Assembly: GCA_035541995.1 (NCBI GenBank)
Contig: DATKMG010000330.1
Span: 1 to 7,258, forward strand
Direction: 5' to 3'
DNA from: DATKMG01 sp035541995
GTDB taxonomy: Bacteria > Acidobacteriota > Terriglobia > Versatilivoradales > Versatilivoraceae
Length of the DNA stretch: 7,258 nt
Every line of letters begins with the position of its first letter. The first letter of the stretch is position 1. Made by a program: the position numbers and the translations under genes. Shown piece after piece: positions 1-5,044 of the stretch. The notes beneath the pieces are model-generated. The model was not told the DNA's origin and did no database searches. It saw only the letters and a list, made by a program, of their open reading frames with translations.

Positions 1-221
1 CTTCGTATCTCCCTGCTATGAACTTAAGCCGGACCAGGCCGGTGCCCATGCCGTGTATACCGGCAGGCAGGACCGGTTTTTTCCTTGCAGGTGAGAACGG
101 ATTGGGAGGAAGGGCCTTTGGAGAAACGCGGACGTATGTACACAAGTTATTCTCGACCTAGTATTTCGATGCTGTCTTCTAACCTCGGCAATTCATCTCT
201 TGTATCCGCGAAGAGTAACCC
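1..221. other. Upstream region, no gene recognised
   Basis: No coding region can be supported here. One + strand frame stays open from position 3 to the TAG at 159-161, but its translation shows no known motif. Apart from a terminator-like structure near 26-82 the stretch looks like a leader for the response regulator. I see no convincing sigma70 or sigma54 promoter. A weak purine stretch (GAAGAG, 210-215) lies 6 nt before the ATG at 222 and may be its ribosome binding site. Confidence 0.4.
26..82 (+). terminator. Terminator-like structured element with T-run
   Basis: AAGCCGG (26-32) can pair with CCGGTTT (73-79), with one G-U pair. Inside it GCCGGT (38-43) pairs with ACCGGC (59-64). A competing short hairpin pairs ACCGG (59-63) with CCGGT (73-77). 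Six T residues (77-82) follow, as in a rho-independent terminator. It could end an upstream transcript or act as a structured leader of the response regulator mRNA; the alternative pairings are compatible with a switch. It does not match any riboswitch consensus I can recall. Confidence 0.3.
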
Positions 222-908
222 ATGTCTCCAGAGAACAGAGAGCGCATCCGAGTCCTGATCGTTGATGAGCACCAAGTATTTCGTGAAGGGATTCGCCACT
301 TACTGGAATCTCATGCAGGGATGGAGGTCGTCGGTGAGGTTGGAGATTGCAGCAGCGCCGTCAGCCTAGTGGCCCGTGAACATCCGGATGTGATTTTAAT
401 CGGCTTGGACATGGGACCTGGCCAGGACGCGATTGGCTGTTTTCCCCAACTACGCGCTGCAGCTCACAACGCTCGCATTCTTGTGCTAACCGGGACACGA
501 GACCTGGGAATTCAGAAGCGGGCGATCCGAAGCGGTGCTGTGGGGATTGTCCACAAAACCCAGGACACAAAGACGGTAATCAAGGCGATCGAAAAGGTGT
601 ATGCCGGTGAAGCCTGGCTGGATCATAAGCTGACGGCCAGTCTGCTTTCTGAAGTGTCATACACAAACCAGAAGAAGGATCCCCATCCCAAGGAAGTCCG
701 GCTCGCCTCTCTGACGAAGCGGGAACGTGAGATCGTGATTTACTTGCGGGACGGGTTCAAAACCCGCGAGATCGCTGACCGGCTGTGCATCAGCACGAAC
801 ACGGTACGCAATCATAAGGTGTCCATCTACAACAAGTTGGGCATAAGCAACCGCCTCGATCTCACGTTGTTCCTGGCTCAGACCCCGCTTGCCAAGTCTC
901 TGCGGTAG
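222..908 (+). CDS. NarL/LuxR-family response regulator lacking the phosphoacceptor Asp
   Basis: This 228-residue protein has the NarL/FixJ layout: a receiver domain (about 9-125) and a LuxR-type helix-turn-helix (about 161-220). The DNA-binding part is well conserved, with LTKREREIV at 164-172 and ISTNTVRNHKVSIYNKLGI at 190-208. In the receiver the acidic pair is D15-E16, the switch Thr is T90 (LVLTG) and the conserved Lys is K112 (GIVHK). The beta-3 segment reads PDVILIGLDM, so Gly61 stands where the family has the phosphorylated Asp (usual form LLDLxMP). D63 is two residues further on. The codon is GGC, one transition from GAC. The gene probably encodes a DNA-binding regulator that works without standard phosphorylation, possibly of the downstream EPS genes. 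No histidine kinase gene is in the window. The start is supported by the near-immediate beginning of the receiver fold; the SD is weak. Confidence 0.9.
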   Translation: MSPENRERIRVLIVDEHQVFREGIRHLLESHAGMEVVGEVGDCSSAVSLVAREHPDVILIGLDMGPGQDAIGCFPQLRAAAHNARILVLTGTRDLGIQKRAIRSGAVGIVHKTQDTKTVIKAIEKVYAGEAWLDHKLTASLLSEVSYTNQKKDPHPKEVRLASLTKREREIVIYLRDGFKTREIADRLCISTNTVRNHKVSIYNKLGISNRLDLTLFLAQTPLAKSLR

Positions 909-970
909 GCGAACCATCCCCCAGACCAGTTCCCGGAAACGATAACGGCAGACGTTCGCCCTTGCCTCCT

Positions 971-1024
971 GGGATCGTTGACGTCCACGTCGGCCAGGTT
1001 GGCGAGCCGGGGCTCGACGATCCC
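971..1024. repeat. Inverted repeat with internal hairpins
   Basis: GGGATCGT (971-978) is the exact reverse complement of ACGATCCC (1017-1024). The stem extends to 11 pairs if one G-U pair is allowed. Inside are GACG/CGTC (980-983 and 988-991) and CGAGCC/GGCTCG (1003-1008 and 1011-1016), which compete with the inner end of the main stem. It begins 63 nt after the response regulator stop. No T-run follows, so it is not a standard intrinsic terminator, but it could stabilise the 3' end of that mRNA. Confidence 0.5.
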
Positions 1025-1117
1025 GGTCTCCTGCTGTTTCAGAAATGGCTAACTCACAGCGAACCGCAGAGCGGTTTGGAACATTCATCATTCTCCGAAG
1101 GGGATTCATTTGAATAG

Positions 1118-1159
1118 CCGTGGGTTGAGCGGCGACGGCGGTCGCCGCGATACCCACGG
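1118..1159. repeat. GC-rich palindromic repeat
   Basis: CCGTGGGT (1118-1125) pairs with ACCCACGG (1152-1159), and GCGGCGAC (1129-1136) pairs with GTCGCCGC (1141-1148) inside it. This gives a 16-bp interrupted stem with a GGCG loop. The preceding segment (GAAGGGGATTCATTTGAATAG, ending at 1117) resembles the leader of dispersed elements I associate with Acidobacteriota and Planctomycetota genomes; that link is from memory and untested. Confidence 0.6.
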
Positions 1160-1182
1160 GGAAGGATACAATGGGTGGAGAT

Positions 1183-1260
1183 TTCAACCCTGAAGGGGTT
1201 GAACCGTGGCCTGGAACCCTCGGCCGACGTCGTTGTTGTTCGATCCCTTCAGGGTCGGTT
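1183..1260. repeat. CCCTGAAGGGG hairpin and inverted partial copy
   Basis: TTCAACCC (1183-1190) and GGGTTGAA (1196-1203) form an 8-bp hairpin with loop TGAAG. A diverged copy in the opposite orientation, GATCCCTTCAGGGTC, lies at about 1242-1256. The two copies could themselves pair across the 40 nt between them, giving one longer element. No protein is apparent. Confidence 0.5.
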
Positions 1261-1321
1261 CTTCATTGTTGCTCTTCACCCCGAATGGCCGCATCCCTAC
1301 CCCAAAATTCAGAATCGATAG

Positions 1322-1344
1322 GGGCGGACCCCCCGTGTCCGCCC
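1322..1344. repeat. GGGCGGAC/GTCCGCCC palindrome
   Basis: GGGCGGAC (1322-1329) pairs exactly with GTCCGCCC (1337-1344) around a 7-nt loop. It is the first of two adjacent palindromes of different sequence, the other at 1367-1388. Both look like dispersed extragenic palindromic repeats. Confidence 0.55.
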
Positions 1345-1366
1345 TCCCCGAATGACAACGGACTTT

Positions 1367-1388
1367 GGGCAGGCACAGGGGCCTGCCC
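1367..1388. repeat. GGGCAGGC/GCCTGCCC palindrome
   Basis: GGGCAGGC (1367-1374) pairs exactly with GCCTGCCC (1381-1388) around the loop ACAGGG. The core followed by CCTACAA resembles a dispersed repeat seen in many environmental genomes (recollection, not a search). It ends just before the left copy of TAGACT that flanks the possible MITE at 1401-1655. Confidence 0.55.
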
Positions 1389-1394
1389 CTACAA

Positions 1395-1661
1395 TAGACT
1401 GGTTTCTGTCGCGAAACGCCTGAAAAACGGCATAAATACGGATGTTGAAAGCGGCGAATAGATGGACTTCTCTCTGCGACAATGGAGTTGTCCCCTGGTT
1501 CTAGAGCCGCAGACTCCTTGAGGAACAGGAGTCTGCGCTACTCCTCACAATTCAACAGGGTAGCGCGGACCTGTGATACTACAGGTCCGCGGCTCTAAAT
1601 GTGGCTAGGAAGTGGAGGGGAGTTTTCTGCAATCACCCAGTTTCGCGACAGAAACTAGACT
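1395..1661. mobile_element. Possible MITE-like element with inverted ends and TAGACT duplication
   Basis: The 16-mer GTTTCTGTCGCGAAAC (1402-1417) has its exact reverse complement at 1640-1655. The hexamer TAGACT occurs directly outside both ends (1395-1400 and 1656-1661), as a target-site duplication would, with one extra G at 1401. The interior (1418-1639) encodes no protein and carries the paired palindromic units at 1502-1596. Size, perfect inverted ends and flanking duplication fit a non-autonomous element moved by a transposase coded elsewhere. Alternative: each end is itself a small hairpin (GTTTC/GAAAC), and a third diverged copy sits at 1707-1729, so the ends may be independent copies of a short palindromic repeat. 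Confidence 0.4.
1502..1596. repeat. Pair of inverted palindromic units (BIME-like)
   Basis: Two related hairpin units face each other. The left unit (1502-1541) has an 11-bp stem, CGCAGACTCCT (1508-1518) with AGGAGTCTGCG (1527-1537). The right unit (1560-1596) has an 11-bp stem, CGCGGACCTGT (1564-1574) with ACAGGTCCGCG (1581-1591). The units are inverted copies: TAGAGCCGC at 1502-1510 matches GCGGCTCTA at 1588-1596, and GCGCTAC at 1535-1541 matches GTAGCGC at 1560-1566. An 18-nt spacer separates them. The arrangement parallels REP doublets (BIMEs), which are moved by RAYT (TnpA-REP) enzymes; no such gene is in the window. Confidence 0.65.
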
Positions 1662-1729
1662 AGTACGGAACGTACTAGTTCCCCGCCTGCCGATATAGTC
1701 AATGAACCAGTTTTGCGCGATAAAGCTAG
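1637..1729. repeat. Imperfect direct repeat of a CCAGTTT...CTAG unit
   Basis: CCAGTTTCGCGACAGAAACTAG-like sequence at 1637-1658 recurs in diverged form at 1707-1729 in the same orientation. The first copy includes the right arm of the inverted repeat that begins at 1402. The extra copy argues that the unit is a repeat in its own right. Confidence 0.45.
1659..1679. repeat. Perfect 9-bp hairpin ACTAGTACG/CGTACTAGT
   Basis: ACTAGTACG (1659-1667) and CGTACTAGT (1671-1679) form a perfect 9-bp stem with loop GAA. No T-run follows. It overlaps the right copy of TAGACT. It may be a further dispersed palindrome or a binding site for a dimeric protein. Confidence 0.5.
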
Positions 1730-1740
1730 TGCAAGCTTAC

Positions 1741-1781
1741 CCCCTCAAAATGATGCAGGTATACCTCCCCAAATTGATGCA
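1741..1781. promoter_or_regulatory. Direct repeat upstream of the PilZ gene
   Basis: CCCCTCAAAATGATGCA (1741-1757) is followed by the related CCCCAAATTGATGCA (1767-1781). The shared TGATGCA cores start 24 bp apart, and the second lies about 50 bp before the PilZ start. Tandem sites at this spacing could be operators. There is no recognisable -10/-35 pair with correct spacing, so the role is a guess. Confidence 0.2.
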
Positions 1782-1832
1782 TCCGTATCTTGTATTTGAA
1801 GCTCCAGGCTCCTAAACTCAGCGCGATTCTCT

Positions 1833-2246
1833 ATGCAGGACGCATCCTTCCCTGTCCGAGTCAGCATTGGGCAAAAAGGGACAACCGTGAGAGACAGATC
1901 GACTTCCTCAAGCAGTCTATGTACGTGCTACAACGGAAAAGAGCGCCGCGAGAAGGCGCGAATCCTTGACTCCTTTTCAGCCAGGGTACAAGGAATTGAC
2001 CTGAAGGGGAGACCTTTTGAGTTAGACGCAGTTTTGGAGAATTTGAGCTCCAGTGGTCTGTACATGCGTGTTCGAGAGATGGTCCGGGAGGGCGACCAGT
2101 TGTCGATCCGAATCCAGGTTCCTCCTGTTTCGGATCTCACTGCGCCTGGGCTCAATGTGGCCGCTCAGGGAGAAGTCCTGAGAGTCGATCGTCTGACTGA
2201 CGACTACGGTGTGGCGGTTCGATTCAAGCGTCGTCGCATCATGTGA
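1833..2246 (+). CDS. PilZ-domain protein, probable c-di-GMP receptor
   Basis: This 137-residue protein carries a PilZ domain from about residue 36 to the end. Both c-di-GMP motifs are present: RxxxR as R39-E-K-A-R43, and [D/N]xSxxG as N70-L-S-S-S-G75. The rest fits the PilZ barrel (EGDQLSIRIQV, then YGVAVRF near the C-terminus). There is no signal peptide or membrane segment, so it should act in the cytoplasm. Residues 1-35 are Ser/Thr-rich and low in complexity. The start is uncertain: ATG 1833 has no SD, whereas an in-frame GTG at 1887 follows AAGGGA (1876-1881) at 5-nt spacing and would give a 119-residue protein that keeps the whole domain. Its place before EPS export genes suggests it relays c-di-GMP to EPS production. 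The frame after its TGA stop runs into a relic of the next gene. Confidence 0.85.
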   Translation: MQDASFPVRVSIGQKGTTVRDRSTSSSSLCTCYNGKERREKARILDSFSARVQGIDLKGRPFELDAVLENLSSSGLYMRVREMVREGDQLSIRIQVPPVSDLTAPGLNVAAQGEVLRVDRLTDDYGVAVRFKRRRIM

Positions 2247-2264
2247 TGTGGCAATGTGGCGAGG

Positions 2265-2360
2265 GATCAACCAGTCCTGCAACAGCGCCATTTGCGCTAC
2301 CAGCTGCAACCCGGGGATGTGCTGAAAATTGCCTTCAGCCTTTTGTTCATGTCCACTTAA
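2265..2360 (+). pseudogene. Relic of a Wza-like export gene (N-terminal fragment)
   Basis: Codons from 2265 read DQPVLQQRHLRYQLQPGDVL and then KIAF before the similarity ends; a TAA follows at 2358-2360. Residues 48-70 of the intact export gene at 2539 read the same at 19 of 23 positions, and 58 of 69 nucleotides agree (2268-2336 against 2680-2748). The fragment covers only the start of the polysaccharide export domain, has no signal peptide, and lies in the PilZ frame seven codons after that gene's TGA. A mini-ORF starting at 2360 (MTTSLEFNLKVIDI) weakly resembles the next part of the export protein (FTPEYNRTVTV), as if a frameshifted continuation survived. It looks like the remains of an older or duplicated export gene. 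Confidence 0.75.
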
Positions 2361-2377
2361 TGACTACTTCACTCGAA

Positions 2378-2413
2378 TTTAACCTCAAGGTAATCGACAT
2401 TTAACAGGTTAAA
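2378..2413. promoter_or_regulatory. TTTAAC inverted/direct repeat, possible operator
   Basis: TTTAACC (2378-2384) pairs with GGTTAAA (2407-2413), and TTTAAC (2400-2405) with GTTAAA (2408-2413) forms a tight palindrome. The two TTTAAC copies start 22 bp apart, about two helical turns. The site lies some 125 bp before the export gene start, where a regulator of the EPS operon could bind. No factor can be named, and AT-rich palindromes arise by chance. Confidence 0.2.
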
Positions 2414-2525
2414 GGCATAATTCCCTCCCTTCTTTGGCAGTAGCCCTACGGTTGACAAGGACTCATTTTGCTCCGCCAGGAGCGGCCTGAAATAAAGTAA
2501 ATTCTCGAACGCATTTTGTTAGAAC

Positions 2526-2532
2526 GAGAGGA
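2526..2532 (+). promoter_or_regulatory. Ribosome binding site of the export gene
   Basis: GAGAGGA lies 6 nt before ATG 2539. It supports this start over the overlapping open frame that begins at 2516 in another phase. Confidence 0.6.
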
Positions 2533-2538
2533 TCAATC

Positions 2539-3258
2539 ATGGACTCAAAATGGCTATTACTTGCAGGCGTCACGTTTTTGCTGGCGTTCTGCACGGCGGC
2601 CGCCGGCTCAGCCCAGGAGGGCGCAACCACGGTGGCGGCGGCAAGCCCTGACAGTGTTCCCGCTGACCAGGGCACGGGCCAGCCGGTCCTGCAACAGCGT
2701 CACCCGCGCTACCAGGTGCAACCCGGGGACGTGCTGGATATTTCCTTCACATTCACCCCGGAATACAACCGGACGGTTACCGTTCAACCTGACGGTTACA
2801 TCAACCTGCGTGACCTGCCGGACATGCTGGTGGTGGGCAAGACCACGCCGGAGCTGAGGGAAATGATCCGACAGGCTTATGCCCGGGTCCTCCACGATCC
2901 AGTCATCACGTTGGAACTGAAAGAATTTGAGAAACCCTATTTCATTGCCGGAGGGCAGGTGGGCAAGCCAGGCAAATACGATTTGCTCGGCGACACAACG
3001 GTGGTGCAGGCCATCGCCATTGCCGGCGGTTTCAACGAAACTTCCAAGCATTCCCAGGTCCTGCTCTTCCGCCGCCTCGACAACGATTGGGTTGAGGCCA
3101 AGAAGGTCGACGTCAAGGAAATGCTTCACACGGCAAACTTGCGGGAAGATCTCCACTTGCGGCCGGGGGACATGATTTTTGTCCCCAAGAACACGATTTC
3201 CAAACTGGAACCCTATATCCCGAAATTCAACCTGGGACTCTATTTGAACCAATGGTAG
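2539..3258 (+). CDS. Wza-like outer-membrane polysaccharide export protein
   Basis: This 239-residue protein has a Sec signal peptide: positive K4, hydrophobic core 5-22, probable cleavage after GSA (25). C18 is preceded by Phe, so a lipobox is unlikely. The polysaccharide export domain spans about 55-130, with YQVQPGDVLDISF at 58-70 and VQPDGYINL following. One SLBB-type domain comes next (FIAGGQVGKPGKYDLLGD, AIAIAGGF) and LRPGDMIFVPK closes it. E. coli Wza is a lipoprotein of roughly 380 residues with more domains; this short, single-SLBB form resembles those of exosortase-linked EPS clusters. It should form, or help form, the periplasmic and outer-membrane channel through which polymer leaves. 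The SD GAGAGGA supports the start. The chain-length gene follows after 29 nt, so the two are almost certainly co-transcribed. A partial duplicate of its 5' region lies at 2265. Confidence 0.9.
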   Translation: MDSKWLLLAGVTFLLAFCTAAAGSAQEGATTVAAASPDSVPADQGTGQPVLQQRHPRYQVQPGDVLDISFTFTPEYNRTVTVQPDGYINLRDLPDMLVVGKTTPELREMIRQAYARVLHDPVITLELKEFEKPYFIAGGQVGKPGKYDLLGDTTVVQAIAIAGGFNETSKHSQVLLFRRLDNDWVEAKKVDVKEMLHTANLREDLHLRPGDMIFVPKNTISKLEPYIPKFNLGLYLNQW

Positions 3259-3287
3259 CAAGACTCTGAGCACACGAGGCAACATCC

Positions 3288-4799
3288 ATGGAAGACACAG
3301 GCATATCCCGACCCGGCAGCAATCAACGAGCGAGCACTCCCAGTTTGCGTGACCTGGCAGTTATCGGCTTCCGGCACCGCCGGCTGATGATATTTTCCTT
3401 CCTGGCCATTTTCCTGGGCGTGGTGCTGGTCACCTGGATCATGCCCAAGCAATATGAGGCGCGCATGCAGATCCTGGTCAGGCAGGAGCGCACCGATCCA
3501 GTGGTCAGTCCGGAATCGAACTCCCAGCTCTCCATCCGCAGTGGCGTCACTGAAGAAGACCTCAACTCCGAGGTGGAACTCCTGAAGAGCCGGGACCTGC
3601 TGGAAAAGGTGGTCGTGCTCTGCAGTTTGCACAATCGAAAAGGAGACTCTCTGCTGGACCGGCTTCTGCCGTCGGGCCAGGCCGCAGCCGACGAGCCCGA
3701 CATGAGGATCCCGCGGGCCGTGCGTAAATTTGAGAAGGAACTGGAGGTGGAACCTCTGCGTAAGACCCGCATGATCGAAGTCCGCTACTGTTCGTCGGAC
3801 CCTCAATTGGCCGCCAGGGTGCTGGAGACCCTGTCGAACCTCTACCTGGAAAAGCATCTGGCCGTTCACAGGCCCGGCGGGACCCAGGACTTCTTTGCCC
3901 AGCAGACCGCGCAATACCGCAAGGACCTGGTGGCAGCGGAGTCAAAGCTGGAGAGTTTTGGCCGGCAGCAGGGAGTGGTAGCTGCCAACCTGGAGAAGAC
4001 CATCGTTGTACAGAAGCTGAACGAGTTTGAAGCCTCGCTCCAACAGACGAGTGCCAGCATTGCCGAAACCCGGCGCCGCATCGAGAATCTGGAAAAACAG
4101 TTGGCCGCCATCCCGGCCCGCAAGACCACCCAGGTGAGGGTGAGCGACAATCCGATCCTCCTACAGAATATGAAATCCACCTTGCTGAGCCTGGAGCTGA
4201 AGCGAATGGAACTGTTGACCAAGTTCGACCCTTCCTACCGCGCGGTGCAGGAAGTGGAAGCCGAGATTGCTCGAACTCGGGAATCACTGGAGTCTGCCGA
4301 GAAAGCGCCCTTACGTGAAGAGGTCACTGATCGGGATCCCACGTACGACATGCTGCTGGGCGAGCTGGCGCGGGCGCGGGCCGAGTTGACGGCCCTGGAA
4401 GCGAGAGACTCCGCGATTTCCGGGACCGTCGTAACCTACCGGGACCTGGCCCGGCAGTTGAACCAGAAAGAGATCGTCCAGGGGGACCTGCAGCGGGAAG
4501 CCAGGACGGCGGAAGAGAACTACTTGCTCTACGTTCGCAAGCAGGAAGAAGCCCGCATTTCGGACGCGCTGGACCAGAAGCGGATTGTCAATGTCGCCAT
4601 TGCCGAAGCCGCCACGGTCCCGGCTTTGCCCAGCCGGCCGCGCTGGGGGCTGAACCTCTTGCTGGGGTTTTTGTTGGCGGGGATGAGCAGTCTCGGCCTG
4701 GCCTTCACGGCCGACTATGTCGATCCCACGTTCCGTACTCCGGACGAAGTGGAGGCGTATCTCGATGTTCCCGTCCTCGCCTCCATCCCCAAGAGCTGA
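3288..4799 (+). CDS. Wzc/GumC-like chain-length determinant without kinase domain
   Basis: This 503-residue inner-membrane protein has a Wzz-type N-terminal domain with transmembrane helix 1 at about 33-52. A long periplasmic part follows, rich in coiled coil (about 200-290 and 310-430). The GNVR-like segment FDPSYRAVQEVEAEI comes next. The proline-rich stretch PALPSRPRW (445-453) leads into transmembrane helix 2 (about 454-475). The cytoplasmic tail VDPTFRTPDEVEAYLDVPVL is the usual linker before the tyrosine-kinase domain in Wzc-type proteins, but here the gene stops eight codons later. The kinase-like domain is encoded separately at 6825, so this is the split form, as in Gram-positive CpsC/CpsD and exosortase-linked systems. 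It probably sets polymer length and bridges to the export protein. SD GAGG (3276-3279) lies 8 nt before the ATG. Confidence 0.9.
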   Translation: MEDTGISRPGSNQRASTPSLRDLAVIGFRHRRLMIFSFLAIFLGVVLVTWIMPKQYEARMQILVRQERTDPVVSPESNSQLSIRSGVTEEDLNSEVELLKSRDLLEKVVVLCSLHNRKGDSLLDRLLPSGQAAADEPDMRIPRAVRKFEKELEVEPLRKTRMIEVRYCSSDPQLAARVLETLSNLYLEKHLAVHRPGGTQDFFAQQTAQYRKDLVAAESKLESFGRQQGVVAANLEKTIVVQKLNEFEASLQQTSASIAETRRRIENLEKQLAAIPARKTTQVRVSDNPILLQNMKSTLLSLELKRMELLTKFDPSYRAVQEVEAEIARTRESLESAEKAPLREEVTDRDPTYDMLLGELARARAELTALEARDSAISGTVVTYRDLARQLNQKEIVQGDLQREARTAEENYLLYVRKQEEARISDALDQKRIVNVAIAEAATVPALPSRPRWGLNLLLGFLLAGMSSLGLAFTADYVDPTFRTPDEVEAYLDVPVLASIPKS

Positions 4800-4815
4800 G
4801 GGAAAGGAAAGAATT

Positions 4816-4840
4816 AACCACAGAGGCACAGAGACACAGA
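4816..4840 (+). repeat. AACCACAGAGGCACAGAG dispersed repeat
   Basis: This A/G/C-only segment, with CACAGAG-type units at about 8-nt spacing, resembles a repeat often found between genes in environmental bacteria (recollection). A diverged copy in opposite orientation lies at 6701-6725 and matches at 18 of 25 positions, so the two copies flank the AAA+/LysM gene as inverted repeats. Confidence 0.55.
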
Positions 4841-5019
4841 GAAAGGGCAGCAGGGAATCAGAGGATAAGCAAAGAGGAGAGTCGGCGAAGAGGGGAGAAT
4901 GACAGCCAGAGTATTCTTACGATTGAAGACTAAGGGCGGGTTGGAATCCGATTTTGCATTCTCTCTGTCCACTGGAATTGCTTTTGAATTCGGGCTCAGT
5001 GAATTTTGGTTTGGCTGGT

Positions 5020-5044
5020 CACTGACCACTAACCACTGACCACT
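5020..5044 (+). repeat. CACTGACCACT tandem repeat next to a start codon
   Basis: CACTGACCACT occurs at 5020-5030 and again at 5034-5044, a 14-nt period. It occupies the place where the SD of the gene at 5053 should be. The flanking sequence resembles dispersed repeats of the GACCACTAACCACTG type. Confidence 0.6.

Larger units (their letters stand above)
909..1832. other. Gene-free, repeat-rich intergenic region
   Basis: About 920 bp separate the response regulator from the PilZ gene and contain no credible coding sequence. The region is filled with GC-rich inverted repeats of several unrelated families: stems at 971-1024, 1118-1159, 1183-1203, 1322-1344, 1367-1388, 1508-1537, 1564-1591 and 1659-1679, plus a short AACCGC/GCGGTT hairpin at 1062-1076. 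These look like dispersed palindromic elements that have accumulated at a tolerant site. The 96-codon open frame at 1171-1461 runs through these palindromes and is not taken as a gene. Confidence 0.7.

Noticed and set aside
657..1187. 176-codon - strand open frame
   Set aside because: It lies antisense to the conserved helix-turn-helix of the response regulator and to repeats; it is a shadow frame.
1171..1461. 96-codon + strand open frame in the repeat region
   Set aside because: It runs through several palindromic repeats, has no SD and no recognisable protein features; its composition follows the repeats.
909..1832. CRISPR array
   Set aside because: Repeats differ in sequence and spacing, and there is no regular repeat-spacer pattern.
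2433..2456. Possible sigma54 -24/-12 site (TTGGCAG onward)
   Set aside because: The GG-N10-GC spacing is not met.
2452..2457. Perfect TTGACA -35 box before the export gene
   Set aside because: No acceptable -10 hexamer lies 16-18 bp downstream (GCCAGG region), so a sigma70 promoter cannot be supported.
2584..2595. Lipobox around Cys18 of the export protein
   Set aside because: Phe17 precedes the Cys, which does not fit the small residue needed at -1; a signal peptidase I site after Ala25 is more likely.
2608..3285. 225-codon - strand open frame
   Set aside because: Antisense to the export gene, whose protein has clear family motifs.
3562..4287. 241-codon - strand open frame
   Set aside because: Antisense to the chain-length gene; its Pro/Arg/Ser-rich content is typical of GC-rich shadow frames.
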